A stretch of 64,000 bases of DNA from Pseudidiomarina atlantica (GCF_000753735.1 NZ_JPIN01000005.1:186001-250000), one strand, 5' to 3'; shown: positions 8,557-18,771, numbered from the stretch's first letter. Notes: generated from the sequence alone by a model not told the origin. Translations and numbers: made by a program.

Positions 8557-8631
8557 TATATCGATAACGATATAAAGAAAGGGCTGCCCTTTCTGCTAGG
8601 GGGTGGATGGCGAAGGAGGGCTGCCCCTCCT
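8557..8631. repeat. Dyad cluster with GGGCTGCCC palindromes
   Basis: Three consecutive dyads: TATATCG-ATAA-CGATATA (8557-8574), AGAAAGGGC-T-GCCCTTTCT (8576-8594) and AGGAGGGCTGCCCCTCCT (8614-8631). The last two are the same pair as at 7808-7871, in reverse orientation, so the pagL-like gene is flanked by inverted copies. They lie downstream of msrA. Confidence 0.65.
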
Positions 8632-8648
8632 AGGGAGCAGCATCTAGA

Positions 8649-9179
8649 TCATTCAAGCTTTTCAGCGAATGTGCGTTTAAATTTCGCCAGTTTGGGACTG
8701 ACAACCGCCTGGCAGTAGGCGTTTTGCGGGTTACGTACGACGTAATTCTCGTGATAGTCCTCGGCCGGCCAAAACTTCTCCAAAGCCACGACTTCGGTCA
8801 CAATTTCATCTTCCCAGGTACCTTCGGCACGCATTTCGGCAATAATCTTTTCCGCCTCCTCACGCTGCTCATCGGTTTGATAGAAAATTGATGAGCGATA
8901 TTGCGTGCCTACGTCGTTGCCTTGACGATTCAACTGTGTCGGGTCATGCAGTGCAAAAAAGATCTCCAGAATCTCACGAACACTCAACGCGGTCGGCTCA
9001 AACGTAACCTGAACCACCTCTGCATGCCCAGTGTTACCAGTACATACTTCTTCGTAAGTAGGATTGGCTTTATCTCCACCCGCGTAACCCGACTGTGCTT
9101 TCAGCACGCCGCGAACTTGTTTGAAGGCACCTTCGATGCACCAAAAGCACCCACCACCTAAGGTAATTTGCTGTGTCAT
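8649..9179 (-). CDS. msrA: Peptide-methionine (S)-S-oxide reductase MsrA
   Basis: 176 residues. Reduces the S-epimer of methionine sulfoxide in proteins and free methionine, using thioredoxin. The catalytic cysteine is C11 in GGGCFWCIEG; the glycine-rich SGYAGG and TGHAEVVQV segments and the QYRSSIFY motif confirm the family. The C-terminus has C near residue 157 (QNAYCQAVVSP) as a candidate resolving cysteine. It is a single gene with two tandem MetJ-like boxes in its promoter region, so it is probably repressed when S-adenosylmethionine is abundant. Confidence 0.95.
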   Translation of the reverse strand: MTQQITLGGGCFWCIEGAFKQVRGVLKAQSGYAGGDKANPTYEEVCTGNTGHAEVVQVTFEPTALSVREILEIFFALHDPTQLNRQGNDVGTQYRSSIFYQTDEQREEAEKIIAEMRAEGTWEDEIVTEVVALEKFWPAEDYHENYVVRNPQNAYCQAVVSPKLAKFKRTFAEKLE

Positions 9180-9193
9180 ATACCGCTCCCAAT

Positions 9194-9209
9194 AGACGTT
9201 TAGACATCT
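9194..9209 (-). promoter_or_regulatory. Tandem MetJ-like operator of msrA
   Basis: Two adjacent 8-mers, AGACGTTT and AGACATCT, each match the met box AGACGTCT at 7 of 8 positions and are in exact 8-bp register, the minimum MetJ operator. They lie 15-30 bp upstream of the msrA start and overlap a plausible leftward -10 (TATAGA). Inference: methionine/SAM control of msrA. Confidence 0.6.
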
Positions 9210-9255
9210 ATACCATGTTCAGCACAATCTTAAAAGTCCTTACGAAAAATTCTCT

Positions 9256-9284
9256 AGGGGCAGAGCTGCCCTTTTTAGGGGGTG
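9256..9284. repeat. GGGGCAG/CTGCCC palindrome with GCCCTTTTTAGG tail
   Basis: AGGGGCAG-AG-CTGCCCT followed by TTTTAGGGGG. The GCCCTTTTTAGG tail is also found at the right end of the intragenic copy at 40118-40129, which ties the two together. It lies in the msrA-ndk intergenic region (9180-9374), which otherwise holds the two promoters. Confidence 0.5.
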
Positions 9285-9322
9285 TTTGCGCGGTGGTGGT
9301 GGCGTGCGGGTTGTTGAACATG

Positions 9323-9328
9323 TATAAT
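9323..9328 (+). promoter_or_regulatory. Predicted -10 element of ndk
   Basis: A perfect TATAAT followed by the GC-rich discriminator CCGCGCG, 46 nt before the ndk start. No good -35 is visible at the usual distance. The TATAATCCGCG core is shared with the suhB promoter. Confidence 0.45.
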
Positions 9329-9374
9329 CCGCGCGACTTTAAATTAGCTAGCCTATATCGATTGGAGACACATC

Positions 9375-9806
9375 ATGGCTTTAGAACGTACTTTATCAAT
9401 CATCAAACCTGACGCTGTTGCAAAGAACGTGATCGGCGGTATCTACAACCGTTTTGAAACTGCGGGTTTGCGCATTGTTGCGGCAAAAATGATGCACTTA
9501 AGCAAAGAGCAAGCGGAAGGTTTCTACGCTGAGCACAGCGAGCGTCCTTTCTTCGGCGCTTTGGTTGAGTTCATGACTTCGGGTCCAATCGTGGTAAGCG
9601 TATTGGAAGGTGAAGATGCAGTGAAGCGCCACCGCGAAATCATGGGTGCGACTAACCCATCAGAAGCATTGGCAGGAACACTACGTGCTGACTATGCTGT
9701 ATCTATCGACGAAAACGCGGTACACGGTTCAGACGCAGTTGAATCTGCAGCACGTGAAATTGCTTATTTCTTCACTGACGAAGAAGTTTGCGCCCGCACT
9801 CGCTAA
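9375..9806 (+). CDS. ndk: Nucleoside-diphosphate kinase
   Basis: 143 residues, the standard bacterial length. Transfers the gamma-phosphate between nucleoside tri- and diphosphates through a phosphohistidine. The active-site histidine is H117 in [20 protein letters not shown] at the N-terminus and the [17 protein letters not shown] segment confirm the family. Codons are biased toward those of highly expressed genes. A GGAG ribosome site precedes the ATG. Followed by several hairpins rather than a clear terminator. Confidence 0.97.
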   Translation: MALERTLSIIKPDAVAKNVIGGIYNRFETAGLRIVAAKMMHLSKEQAEGFYAEHSERPFFGALVEFMTSGPIVVSVLEGEDAVKRHREIMGATNPSEALAGTLRADYAVSIDENAVHGSDAVESAAREIAYFFTDEEVCARTR

Positions 9807-9817
9807 AAAAAGCGAAG

Positions 9818-9905
9818 AGCGTAGTTCGAACGCTACGCTGTTCGTCCGCTTCGCTGTTCGTCCGCACTGCGTGCTGTTGGTAAATTCCAAACAGCGAACG
9901 CAGTG
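9818..9905. repeat. Stem-loops in the ndk-rlmN spacer
   Basis: AGCGTAG/CTACGCT (9818-9839) and a larger imperfect stem at 9865-9905 (CACTGCGT paired with ACGCAGTG, with inner GCTGTT/AACAGC). GCTGTTCG-type heptamers occur between them. They may stabilise the ndk mRNA 3' end; there is no T-tract. Confidence 0.5.
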
Positions 9906-9935
9906 AGCGCACGAACAGTGAGGCATCGCCGAACG

Positions 9936-9960
9936 CACGAATCACGAATAACGAATCACG
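9936..9960 (+). repeat. Tandem heptamer array before rlmN
   Basis: Three ACGAATC/ACGAATA units ending 6 nt before the rlmN ATG. The array occupies the place where a Shine-Dalgarno sequence would lie, and no purine-rich site is seen. Confidence 0.65.
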
Positions 9961-9966
9961 GATCTT

Positions 9967-11100
9967 ATGAACGCAGTAGACAAAAAAGTTAATCTTCTCG
10001 ACTTGAATCGCCAAGGCTTGCGCGAGTTCTTCCAAGAACTGGGCGAGAAGCCATTCCGTGCCGACCAAGTAATGAAGTGGCTTTATCACTACTGTATTGA
10101 CGACTTTGATGAGATGACCAATCTCAACAAGCCGCTCAGAGAAAAGCTTAAACAAGTGGCTGAAATTCGTGCACCAGAAGTTCGCGTGCAACAGCAATCG
10201 TCGGACGGCACGATCAAATTTGCGATGACTTTATTCGACGGTCAAGACGTCGAAACGGTGTGGATCCCAGAAGCGGACCGTGCCACCTTATGCGTAAGTT
10301 CGCAGGTAGGTTGTGCACTTGAGTGCACTTTCTGCTCGACTGCGCAGCAGGGTTTTAACCGTAACCTACGTGTTGCGGAAATCATTGGCCAAGTATGGCG
10401 AGTGAATAAAATTCTTGGTGCCTTTGGTAATACCGGCATCAAGGCTGTGACCAACGTGGTGATGATGGGCATGGGTGAACCCTTGCTGAACCTCAACAAT
10501 GTAGTGCCAGCAATGGAATTGATGCTCGACGATAACGCCTTTGGTTTGAGTAAACGTCGTGTCACCTTGAGTACTTCAGGTGTGGTGCCAGCGCTTTACA
10601 AGCTGAAAGAGCAAATTGACGTCGCCCTTGCCATCAGCTTGCACGCGCCGAATAACGAATTACGTGACGAAATTGTGCCGATTAATAAAAAGTACAATAT
10701 CGCCGAATTCCTTGAAGCAAGTCGCCACTACATTGAAGGCTCAAAAGCCAATAAGAGCATTACCATTGAGTACGTAATGCTTGATCACGTCAACGATTCG
10801 ACGGACCAAGCACACGAGCTAGCCGAAACACTCAAAGGTACGCCGTGTAAAATTAACCTGATCCCGTTTAACCCGTTCCCTGGCAACGATTATGGTCGCT
10901 CGAGCAACTCGCGCATTGACCGCTTTGCTAAGGTTCTGATAGAAAAGGGTTATATTGTGACGGTACGGAAAACACGTGGCGACGACATTGATGCCGCTTG
11001 TGGACAACTGGTCGGTGACGTGGTCGATCGTACCAAGCGTATCCTGAAGAAACAGCAAGCGCAGCGCGGCGGCAGCGGCATTGACGTGAAAGTCTCGTAA
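9967..11100 (+). CDS. rlmN: Dual-specificity RNA methyltransferase RlmN
   Basis: 377 residues. Radical-SAM enzyme that forms 2-methyladenosine at 23S rRNA A2503 and tRNA A37. The CX3CX2C cluster motif is [32 protein letters not shown] and [11 protein letters not shown] are the SAM-binding segments, and the C-terminal [14 protein letters not shown] holds the methyl-carrying cysteine. The start at 9967 gives a normal N-terminus but has no ribosome-binding site, because a repeat array runs up to position 9960. First gene of the run rlmN-pilW-rodZ-ispG. Confidence 0.97.
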   Translation: MNAVDKKVNLLDLNRQGLREFFQELGEKPFRADQVMKWLYHYCIDDFDEMTNLNKPLREKLKQVAEIRAPEVRVQQQSSDGTIKFAMTLFDGQDVETVWIPEADRATLCVSSQVGCALECTFCSTAQQGFNRNLRVAEIIGQVWRVNKILGAFGNTGIKAVTNVVMMGMGEPLLNLNNVVPAMELMLDDNAFGLSKRRVTLSTSGVVPALYKLKEQIDVALAISLHAPNNELRDEIVPINKKYNIAEFLEASRHYIEGSKANKSITIEYVMLDHVNDSTDQAHELAETLKGTPCKINLIPFNPFPGNDYGRSSNSRIDRFAKVLIEKGYIVTVRKTRGDDIDAACGQLVGDVVDRTKRILKKQQAQRGGSGIDVKVS

Positions 11101-11171
11101 AATAAAGCGGCAAAATGTAGCCAGCCACGCCTGTTCGGGATAGCATAGCAGATGTTCAACGAGGGCCCGAC

Positions 11172-11945
11172 ATGCGATTACTTCAATTTGTTCTATCCGC
11201 AACTCTACTGCTGAGCCTGACGGCATGCGTTAGCCAACGCACTGTCGACGGTAAAGAAACGCCAGCACAGCAGTTCAATGCGCAAGAAGCTGCAGCCACG
11301 CGGCTCGCGCTAGGCTTAGAATACTTGCAAACCGGCAACTATCCGCAAGCTCGGCTCAACTTAGAGCGCGCTCGCGACTACACACCCAATAATCCCTCAG
11401 TCATCACCGGTTTAGCCTTTTACTATCAACAGGTAAAAGAGTATCAGACAGCGGAACAATACTATCGCGAAGCGATTCGGCTGCAGCCTAACAATGGCGA
11501 TACCCATAACAACCTTGGCGCATTGCTCTGCACTATGGGGAAGTACCAAGAAGCCGACCAACATTTTCAAGCCGCACTTGCGCTACCGGAATATGTTAAA
11601 GTAGCTACGACCTATGAAAACGCAGCGCGCTGCGCAGCAAAAGCAGGCAATCTGCAAAAATCAGATAGCTATTTTCAACGGGCGATGAATCATACACAGG
11701 GCAGCAGTGCAGTACTTGAGAGTTATGCTGCTGCTCTTATTGAGCAACAGCGTTTGCAAGAAGCTGCAGAGGTACTCAAACGGCGTGCCGAATTTCCGCA
11801 ATTATCAGCGGAATATCTGTGGCTCGAAACCGAGTTAGCACGGCAACAGAACGACACAGCGCGTCAACGAAGTTACGGCGAGCTGTTATTATTGCGCTTT
11901 CCAGATTCGCGCCAAGCGCGGGCTTATGAAGCGCGTACGCAATAA
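11172..11945 (+). CDS. pilW: Type IV pilus biogenesis/stability lipoprotein PilW (PilF)
   Basis: 257 residues. The outer-membrane pilotin and stabiliser of the type IV pilus secretin in bacteria that have such pili. A lipoprotein signal with lipobox LTAC puts the acylated cysteine at residue 19. Several TPR repeats run from about residue 40 to 250 (for example TGLAFYYQQVKEYQTAEQYY and NNGDTHNNLGALLCTMGKYQ). It occupies the conserved place between rlmN and rodZ. No pilus genes other than type II pseudopilins are in the window. Confidence 0.92.
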   Translation: MRLLQFVLSATLLLSLTACVSQRTVDGKETPAQQFNAQEAAATRLALGLEYLQTGNYPQARLNLERARDYTPNNPSVITGLAFYYQQVKEYQTAEQYYREAIRLQPNNGDTHNNLGALLCTMGKYQEADQHFQAALALPEYVKVATTYENAARCAAKAGNLQKSDSYFQRAMNHTQGSSAVLESYAAALIEQQRLQEAAEVLKRRAEFPQLSAEYLWLETELARQQNDTARQRSYGELLLLRFPDSRQARAYEARTQ

Positions 11946-11966
11946 CCCAAAGTTTATGAAGTGACC

Positions 11967-12983
11967 ATGACTGTAGATAACGAACAGCAACCCCCTGCAG
12001 ATGAAGAAGTACTGACCGAGCGCACCGCCGATACGGTGACGCCGGGGCAACTGCTTAGCCAAGCGCGTGAGCGCAAAGGCTTAAGCCAGCAACAGGTAGC
12101 AGATAGCCTGCGCTTGCGAGTTGCTGTCATTCAGATCATCGAAGCCGACGACTACGATAAGCTGGCCTCGCCAACTTTTGTGCGCGGCTACTTGCGCTCC
12201 ATGGCAAAAGCTTTGGAAGTGAATGAAGAGCAAATTTTTGCCGCCTATCGCGCGACTCATCAAGAAAAAACCACTGACACATCGGCGAGCATGCGTAGCT
12301 TCTCGCGTAGAAAAGTACGCGAACGCAACGACAGTCGACTGCGTTGGATCAGCTACATTATTATCATCGTGGTCATCGCATCTGCCTTACTGTGGTGGTG
12401 GCAAGACAGTGGTTTCAGTATGGATAGCATCACCGGTAGTGAAGATGCGCCGACCGAACAAGAAGCGCAACAGGCGCGCGAAAGTAGCCCTGATATTCCT
12501 CAGGTCGTGCGGCCAAGCACTAACGGTATGAACGGCCAGCAAGTGCCAGAAGACGAAATCGATACCAGTCAAACCTCAGCAGTGATCGTCGAGGGCGATG
12601 AAACGCCAAGCGAGCCGCCGCCGTTGCCAACCGAAGAGCCGACCGACGCGCCAACGGAAGCGTCGACCGACGTGCCAGCGCAAGAACCAACACAAGAACC
12701 AACAGAAACTGAGCAAGACAGCGCACCGGTGGTTACCGACGAACCAGTAGCTGATTTAGTCTTTACTTTCAGTGATGCCTGCTGGGTCAAAGTCACCGAC
12801 GCCACTGGCGAAGACATTGCGATTGGTGTTAAAGCTGCCGGTTATCGCATGGAACTGACGGGCGAGGCGCCTTTTGATATTATCCTATGCAGACCCGAAA
12901 GTGTGGCCATCACGTATCAAGGTGAACCGGTAAATCTAGACAATTTTGTCCGCGAACGCAGCGTCACCTTTACGCTTAATTAA
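11967..12983 (+). CDS. rodZ: Cytoskeletal transmembrane protein RodZ
   Basis: 338 residues from the ATG at 11967; a GTG at 11961 is an equally possible start. RodZ links MreB to the cell-wall elongation machinery. Order: acidic N-terminus, Xre-type helix-turn-helix (about 28-95, [18 protein letters not shown]), a basic patch, one membrane helix (about 127-145, ending in three tryptophans), a Glu/Pro/Thr-rich periplasmic linker (about 150-255) and the C-terminal beta domain (DUF4115, [20 protein letters not shown]). The linker contains PTEAS/PTQEP-type repeats encoded by degenerate DNA repeats. Conserved neighbour of ispG. Confidence 0.93.
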   Translation: MTVDNEQQPPADEEVLTERTADTVTPGQLLSQARERKGLSQQQVADSLRLRVAVIQIIEADDYDKLASPTFVRGYLRSMAKALEVNEEQIFAAYRATHQEKTTDTSASMRSFSRRKVRERNDSRLRWISYIIIIVVIASALLWWWQDSGFSMDSITGSEDAPTEQEAQQARESSPDIPQVVRPSTNGMNGQQVPEDEIDTSQTSAVIVEGDETPSEPPPLPTEEPTDAPTEASTDVPAQEPTQEPTETEQDSAPVVTDEPVADLVFTFSDACWVKVTDATGEDIAIGVKAAGYRMELTGEAPFDIILCRPESVAITYQGEPVNLDNFVRERSVTFTLN

Positions 12984-13026
12984 GAACGCTCAACTCAACG
13001 CGAACAACAGCATACGAAGTAAGTTT

Positions 13027-14139
13027 ATGATGCATGAGAACCCCATTAAACGTCGCCCTTCGCGACGCATCTACGTAGGTAATGTGCCAATTGGCGATGG
13101 CGCACCGATTGCCGTGCAATCGATGACCAACACTGAAACTACCGACGTTGCCGCGACCGTTAAGCAAATACAAGCAATTGCTGATGCCGGCGCTGATATC
13201 GTGCGCGTTTCGGTACCCACCATGGACGCGGCGGAAGCGTTCAAATTCATTAAGCAGCAAAGCCCAGTGCCGTTAGTGGCAGATATTCACTTTGATTATC
13301 GTATCGCGCTAAAAGTCGCGGAATACGGCGTTGACTGCTTGCGCATCAACCCCGGTAACATTGGCAACGAGCAACGCATTCGAGCAGTGGTCGATGCAGC
13401 CCGTGACCGCAATATTCCCATTCGCATTGGTGTCAACGGCGGTTCGCTAGAAAAAGAAATCCAAGAAAAATATGGAGAGCCGACGCCGGCTGCGCTGGTT
13501 GAGTCGGCGATGCGTCACGTCGATATTCTCGACCGCCTGAATTTTCAAGACTTCAAAGTCAGCGTGAAAGCGTCAGACGTATTCTTAGCGGTTGAGTCCT
13601 ATCGCTTATTGGCCAAGCAAATCGAACAACCTTTGCACCTTGGTATCACCGAAGCAGGTGGTTTACGTAGCGGTGCGGTCAAATCTTCGATTGGTTTGGG
13701 CATGCTGTTAGCCGAAGGTATCGGCGACACCCTGCGTATTTCGTTAGCCGCTGACCCTGTTGAAGAGGTCAAAGTCGGCTTTGATATCCTGAAATCTTTA
13801 CGCATTCGCAGCCGTGGCATTAACTTTATTGCCTGCCCCAGTTGTTCACGTCAGGAATTCGATGTGATTGCCACCGTGAATGCGCTTGAGCAACGTCTCG
13901 AGGACATTACCACGCCCATGGACGTGTCGATTATCGGTTGTGTGGTCAATGGTCCAGGTGAAGCCTTAATTTCGCATATCGGCTTAGCTGGCGCGAAAAG
14001 TAAAAGTGGTTTTTACGTGAATGGCGAACGGCAAAAAGAGCGTTTGGACAACAACGATTTGGTCGATCAACTCGAACGCCATATTCGTGCTCGCGTAAAA
14101 CAGCTGGAAGCGGAACAGATTCCTGTGAAGCAAGCGTAA
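13027..14139 (+). CDS. ispG: 4-hydroxy-3-methylbut-2-enyl-diphosphate synthase IspG
   Basis: 370 residues from ATG 13027 (a second ATG at 13030 is also possible); longer upstream reading frames overlap rodZ and are not expected. IspG carries out the penultimate step of the MEP isoprenoid pathway with a [4Fe-4S] cluster. Ligand motifs [10 protein letters not shown] and [10 protein letters not shown] are intact. The N-terminal TIM barrel has [20 protein letters not shown] and [16 protein letters not shown], nearly identical to E. coli. The Fe-S cluster of this enzyme depends on the isc operon encoded upstream. Confidence 0.97.
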   Translation: MMHENPIKRRPSRRIYVGNVPIGDGAPIAVQSMTNTETTDVAATVKQIQAIADAGADIVRVSVPTMDAAEAFKFIKQQSPVPLVADIHFDYRIALKVAEYGVDCLRINPGNIGNEQRIRAVVDAARDRNIPIRIGVNGGSLEKEIQEKYGEPTPAALVESAMRHVDILDRLNFQDFKVSVKASDVFLAVESYRLLAKQIEQPLHLGITEAGGLRSGAVKSSIGLGMLLAEGIGDTLRISLAADPVEEVKVGFDILKSLRIRSRGINFIACPSCSRQEFDVIATVNALEQRLEDITTPMDVSIIGCVVNGPGEALISHIGLAGAKSKSGFYVNGERQKERLDNNDLVDQLERHIRARVKQLEAEQIPVKQA

Positions 14140-14204
14140 AGCTGCGGTATACTACCCGTCATTTTTTCGAATTCACGTACATCAACGGAACGGTAAGTTA
14201 GATC

Positions 14205-15467
14205 GTGGCAAAGACAATCCAAGCAATTCGTGGCATGAACGACATCCTGCCGGAGCAAAGTCCGGCCTGGCAATATGTCGAAGGCGTTCTACGCCAAGTC
14301 GCTGCAGCCTACACCTATCAAGAGATCCGCATGCCAGTGCTCGAGAGCACTGACTTATTTAAGCGGTCGATTGGTGAAGTGACCGACATTGTCGAAAAAG
14401 AAATGTATACCTTCGAGGATCGCAACGGCGATAGCCTGACCTTGCGCCCAGAAGGCACTGCTAGCTGTGTGCGGGCGGGTAACGAACACGGTTTGTTGTA
14501 CAACCAAACCCAGCGTTTGTGGTACATGGGGCCGATGTTCCGCCATGAGCGTCCGCAAAAAGGACGTTATCGCCAGTTCCATCAATTTGGTATTGAAGCC
14601 TTCGGTATGGAAGGTCCAGATATTGACGCTGAAGTCATTCTTTTGTCAGCACGTTTGTGGCAGCTGTTTGGCATCGCCGATCAGGTCGAATTGCAACTGA
14701 ACTCGTTGGCGTCAAACGAAGCGCGGGCGCGCTACCGTGATGCCTTACGCGAATTTTTGCGTGCGCATGAAGACCAACTTGATGAAGATTCTAAGCGTCG
14801 CCTCGACAGCAATGTGTTGCGCGTGCTCGATAGCAAGTCACCAGAAACGCAAAAAGTGCTCGAAAATGCGCCTAAGCTTTCGGAATATTGGGACGATGCT
14901 TCGCGCGAACATTTTCAGGGTTTGACCAAGCGCCTCGATGCTGCGGGTATCAAGTATGTGCTGAATGAGCGTTTGGTCCGCGGTCTTGACTACTATAACC
15001 GTACGGTGTTTGAGTGGGTGACCACTGAACTTGGCGCGCAAGGCACTGTTTGTGCCGGTGGTCGCTACGATGGCCTAGTCGAACAACTGGGTGGCAAAGC
15101 AACGCCAGGAATCGGTTTTGCCATGGGCATTGAGCGTTTGGTACTGCTGCTCGAGTCGCAGAATAAAGTGCCTACGGAGCAAACCGTTGATGTGTACGTT
15201 ATCGCGATGAACGACAGCGCGGAACTTAAGGCGCCGGCCGTTGCCGAAAAGCTTCGAGACCAAGTTGCTGGGCTTAAAGTGCAACTGCATAGCGGTAGCC
15301 AAAATATGAAGAAAAAGCTGGCAAAAGCAGACAAATCGGGTGCTGCTTTCGCTTTGATTATTCGTGATGAAGACTTCGAACTAAAATTCTTACGCGAGCG
15401 CAGCGAAGACGACCTCATCGTCTCTGATCTTGCCGAGCTAAACCGTCTTTTCACCAATAACGATTAA
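14205..15467 (+). CDS. hisS: Histidyl-tRNA synthetase
   Basis: 420 residues with a GTG start at 14205; this gives [16 protein letters not shown], the standard N-terminus. Class II synthetase: motif 2 in [17 protein letters not shown], the histidine-specific [12 protein letters not shown], motif 3 in [11 protein letters not shown], and a C-terminal anticodon-binding domain from about residue 330. A TATACT -10-like hexamer at 14148-14153 may give it its own promoter. Its stop codon lies inside a heptamer repeat, so the last three codons (Asn-Asn-Asp) are encoded by repeat sequence. Confidence 0.97.
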   Translation: MAKTIQAIRGMNDILPEQSPAWQYVEGVLRQVAAAYTYQEIRMPVLESTDLFKRSIGEVTDIVEKEMYTFEDRNGDSLTLRPEGTASCVRAGNEHGLLYNQTQRLWYMGPMFRHERPQKGRYRQFHQFGIEAFGMEGPDIDAEVILLSARLWQLFGIADQVELQLNSLASNEARARYRDALREFLRAHEDQLDEDSKRRLDSNVLRVLDSKSPETQKVLENAPKLSEYWDDASREHFQGLTKRLDAAGIKYVLNERLVRGLDYYNRTVFEWVTTELGAQGTVCAGGRYDGLVEQLGGKATPGIGFAMGIERLVLLLESQNKVPTEQTVDVYVIAMNDSAELKAPAVAEKLRDQVAGLKVQLHSGSQNMKKKLAKADKSGAAFALIIRDEDFELKFLRERSEDDLIVSDLAELNRLFTNND

Positions 15468-15488
15468 CGAATAACGACTAACGAATTA
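15457..15488 (+). repeat. Tandem heptamer array at the hisS stop codon
   Basis: Four units of the AATAACG/ATTAACG/ACTAACG type. The array contains the hisS stop codon (15465-15467) and ends just before the AAGGGAA ribosome site of yfgM. Confidence 0.65.
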
Positions 15489-15500
15489 AGGGAATTCAAC

Positions 15501-16124
15501 ATGGAAACAGAAGATCAACAGGTCGAACAGATAAAAGCCTTTTGGAATGAGCATGGCAAAGGCATCGTCGCCGGGCTCGTCATCGGCTTCGCTTTATTTT
15601 ACGGCTGGCGTTATTACGATGCGCAAGCAACCGCAGCGCAAGAAGCGCAATCGGAGCAATTTGAACAAGTTGTGGCGCAGCTTGAAGCGGGCGACAGTGC
15701 CGCTTTTGACAGCGCGAAAAGCTTTATCAATGAAGACGCGAGCAGTACCTATGCGGTATTGGCAGCGTTTGACTTAGCTAAAGCTGCAGCTGATGCGGGT
15801 GACTTGCAAGCGGCTATCGATGCTTTGCAAACCGCACGTGACAATGCCAGCGGCGCATTAAAGTACGTGGCGGATATTCGCCAAGCACGTTTATTGATGG
15901 CGCAAGAGCAGTATGACGCGGCTTTAACTGCTCTGACTGCAGCAGCAGAAGCTGAAGGCTTCAAAGTGAAAGCGGCAGAGCTTAAAGGTGACATTTTGTG
16001 GGCGCAAGGCGACAGTGTTGGTGCCCGTACTGCGTATCAAGAAGCAATGACAGCAGCAGAAGCAGAAGGGAGCTCAGCAGCATTGGCTGAGACGAAACTT
16101 AACAGCATTCCGGCGGCATCATGA
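15501..16124 (+). CDS. yfgM: YfgM family ancillary SecYEG translocon subunit
   Basis: 207 residues. A cytoplasmic N-terminus is followed by one membrane helix (about 20-36) and a periplasmic TPR-like domain rich in alanine (about 45-200, AAFDLAKAAADAGDLQAAID). In E. coli YfgM works with PpiD at the Sec translocon and affects envelope stress responses. The stop overlaps the bamB start by 4 nt (ATGA), so the two are translationally coupled. Confidence 0.9.
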   Translation: METEDQQVEQIKAFWNEHGKGIVAGLVIGFALFYGWRYYDAQATAAQEAQSEQFEQVVAQLEAGDSAAFDSAKSFINEDASSTYAVLAAFDLAKAAADAGDLQAAIDALQTARDNASGALKYVADIRQARLLMAQEQYDAALTALTAAAEAEGFKVKAAELKGDILWAQGDSVGARTAYQEAMTAAEAEGSSAALAETKLNSIPAAS

Positions 16125-17317
16125 AAGTATTAAAAGTATTGCAGCAAGGCCTGCTCGCGACAGCACTGGTAAGTCTGGGCGGCTGTAGCTTATTCGAAGA
16201 CGAAGAGCTGACGTATAAAGAGCTGCAACCGTTCAACGCGACCGTCAACCCTAGCGCCCAATGGGACGTAAGTGTTGGTGACGGCGTTGAAAATTTCTTC
16301 TCACGTTTGAATCCAGCTGTGGTTGGTGATGTGATTGTCGCAGCTGACCGCGATGGTTATGTGGCAGCCTACAGCCGCAGCGATGGCAAACGCGTATGGG
16401 AACGTGATTTACAAGCAGAATATACTGCGCAGGGTGCGTCCTGGTTAGATGGCACTGAATCTTTGCGTATTAGTGGTGGTGTCACCGGCTATGCGGGCAA
16501 AGCTCTGTTAGCGAGTGAAAACGGCGATGTATTTATGCTTGACGCAGCTACTGGTGAAGTCAACTGGCATGCCAAAGTGAACGCTGAAATTGTTGCCGAT
16601 CCGGCCTTTGATGGCAGTTATGTCGTGGTCGCTGCTGGCAACGGCCAAATATTCGCATTTGATGCCGAGAACGGCGAAGAAATCTGGAACTTACCGACCG
16701 ATGTGCCTGCGCTGACTTTACGCGGTAACAGTAAGCCGACGTTAGCTGCTGGTGGTGCCATCATAGGTACCGCAACTGGCAAGTTAACCGTCGTTGTGTT
16801 GCAGAACGGCCAGCAAGCCTGGGAAGCACGTTTAGCAGTGCCAAAAGGCGCCACTGAGTTGCAGCGTCTGGTTGATGTCGATAGTGCACCTATTGTCAGC
16901 GGTCCGACCATCTATAATATTGCCTATAATGGCCAGTTGGCTGCCGTTGAGATTCGCACCGGTCGTATCGTCTGGCAACGTGAATACTCATCGTTCCAAA
17001 ATTTAGCTATGTACGGCAGTAACTTGTATCTGACCGACACCCAAGACCACGTTTACTCGATTAACACTGACGGTGGTATTGAGCGTTGGGTGAATAACGA
17101 TTTTGAAGGCCGCGAACTAACGGCACCGGTTTATTTCCAAGGTTACATCGTGGTCGGCGACGACTTCGGTTACCTGCACTTTATCGATGCCCAAACGGGC
17201 AAGACCTCTGGTCGTTTAGAGCTTGACGATGCTGCCTACTCGCAGCCAGTTGTAGAAGACGATCAGCTCTTTATTCAAACACGCGACGGCACGTTACTCG
17301 CGGTAAGGATTAACTAA
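16121..17317 (+). CDS. bamB: Outer membrane protein assembly factor BamB
   Basis: 398 residues. Lipoprotein of the BAM complex that inserts beta-barrel proteins into the outer membrane, which here would include the secretins and YjbH-like barrels. The lipobox SLGGC places the acylated cysteine at residue 22. An eight-bladed PQQ-type beta-propeller fills the rest, with recurring blade motifs such as [24 protein letters not shown] and [13 protein letters not shown]. Overlaps yfgM by 4 nt and is 2 nt from der, the usual gammaproteobacterial trio. Confidence 0.96.
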   Translation: MKVLKVLQQGLLATALVSLGGCSLFEDEELTYKELQPFNATVNPSAQWDVSVGDGVENFFSRLNPAVVGDVIVAADRDGYVAAYSRSDGKRVWERDLQAEYTAQGASWLDGTESLRISGGVTGYAGKALLASENGDVFMLDAATGEVNWHAKVNAEIVADPAFDGSYVVVAAGNGQIFAFDAENGEEIWNLPTDVPALTLRGNSKPTLAAGGAIIGTATGKLTVVVLQNGQQAWEARLAVPKGATELQRLVDVDSAPIVSGPTIYNIAYNGQLAAVEIRTGRIVWQREYSSFQNLAMYGSNLYLTDTQDHVYSINTDGGIERWVNNDFEGRELTAPVYFQGYIVVGDDFGYLHFIDAQTGKTSGRLELDDAAYSQPVVEDDQLFIQTRDGTLLAVRIN

Positions 17318-17319
17318 GC

Positions 17320-18771
17320 ATGTTACCTGTTGTGGCCCTGGTCGGGCGCCCAAATGTGGGCAAATCTACCCTGTTTAATCGGCTGACCCGTACTCGGGAC
17401 GCACTGGTAGCAGACTTTCCTGGTCTTACACGCGATCGTAAATATGGCCAAGCCAATTACGATGGCTATCAATTTATTGTTATCGACACCGCTGGTGTGC
17501 ATGGCGACGAAGAGGGCATCGACAAAGAAATGGCCTCGCAGTCCTTGCGTGCCATCGACGAAGCCGACGTCGTCTTATTCATGGTGGATGCCCGTGACGG
17601 CATTACCAGTGCCGACTTAGGGATTGCCAAACACTTACGTTCGATTGGTAAAAAAGCCTATATCGTTGCCAACAAAATCGATGGTATCGATGCCGAAGCT
17701 GCACAAGCGGATTTCTATGAGCTGGGATTAGGTGAAGTATACGGTATCGCCGCAGCACATGGTCGCGGTGTTGAAAGCCTGCTGCATCGCTGTTTCACCC
17801 CGTTAGTTGAAGACTATCCGGAAATGAAAGTGGCGGTCGCTGACGAAGACGCCGAGACGCCGCCTGATCTTGAACACGACGAAATCGATTATGATGCATT
17901 GCCACTCAAGCTCGCCATTGTCGGTCGTCCGAACGTAGGTAAGTCAACCCTTACCAACCGTATTCTTGGCGAAGAGCGGGTGGTGGTATTTGATATGCCA
18001 GGCACGACTCGGGACTCGATTTATATTCCGATGGAACGCGATGGTCGGCAGTATATTTTGATCGACACCGCGGGTGTACGGCGCCGTGGACGGATTGATG
18101 AAACCGTCGAGAAGTTCTCGGTGATCAAGACTCTGCAAGCGATTGAAGATGCCAACGTGGTGATCTGTGTGCTTGACGCACGCGAAACCATTTCGGACCA
18201 AGACCTAAACTTGATTGGTTTTGCGCTAAACGCTGGTCGTTCAATTGTGATTGCAGTGAATAAGTGGGACGGTTTGGACAACGACCACAAGGAAGAAATT
18301 AAACGTGAACTCGACCGCCGCTTGGGCTTTGTCGATTTTGCACGTTTGCATTTTATCTCAGCATTGCACGGCAGTGGTGTAGGTAATTTGTTTGAGTCGG
18401 TGCTCGAGGCTTACGCCAGCGCCACGCAACGTGTTAGTACCTCAAAGCTTACCCGCATTATGGAAATGGCCGCCGATGAGCACCAACCGCCGTTGGTGCG
18501 CGGACGCCGCGTCAAGCTTAAATACGCGCACGCCGGTGGTTACAATCCACCACGCATTATTATTCACGGTAACCAAGTAAACGATTTGCCGGGTGCGTAT
18601 CAGCGCTATCTGACCAACTACTTCCGCAAATCGCTAGGCATCATGGGTACTCCGATCAAGGTCGAGTTCCGCGAGTCCGATAACCCATTCGCTGGCCGCA
18701 AGAACCAGCTTACGTTGTCGCAGCAGCGCAAGCGCAAACGCCTGATGCGCCACATCAAGAAGAAAAAATAG
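17320..18771 (+). CDS. der: Ribosome biogenesis GTPase Der (EngA)
   Basis: 483 residues. Tandem-GTPase protein required for 50S subunit maturation. Two G1 loops (GRPNVGKST) occur near residues 8 and 198, with DTAG switch motifs and NKID/NKWD G4 motifs in each half. A KH-like domain from about residue 360 ends in a strongly basic tail ([14 protein letters not shown]). The poly-lysine codons at the end double as the T-tract of the opposing hslR terminator. Confidence 0.97.
   Translation: MLPVVALVGRPNVGKSTLFNRLTRTRDALVADFPGLTRDRKYGQANYDGYQFIVIDTAGVHGDEEGIDKEMASQSLRAIDEADVVLFMVDARDGITSADLGIAKHLRSIGKKAYIVANKIDGIDAEAAQADFYELGLGEVYGIAAAHGRGVESLLHRCFTPLVEDYPEMKVAVADEDAETPPDLEHDEIDYDALPLKLAIVGRPNVGKSTLTNRILGEERVVVFDMPGTTRDSIYIPMERDGRQYILIDTAGVRRRGRIDETVEKFSVIKTLQAIEDANVVICVLDARETISDQDLNLIGFALNAGRSIVIAVNKWDGLDNDHKEEIKRELDRRLGFVDFARLHFISALHGSGVGNLFESVLEAYASATQRVSTSKLTRIMEMAADEHQPPLVRGRRVKLKYAHAGGYNPPRIIIHGNQVNDLPGAYQRYLTNYFRKSLGIMGTPIKVEFRESDNPFAGRKNQLTLSQQRKRKRLMRHIKKKK

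Noticed and set aside
9173-9412. 79-codon rightward frame between msrA and ndk
   Set aside because: It covers the msrA operator, a palindromic repeat and the ndk promoter, overlaps both genes and resembles nothing.
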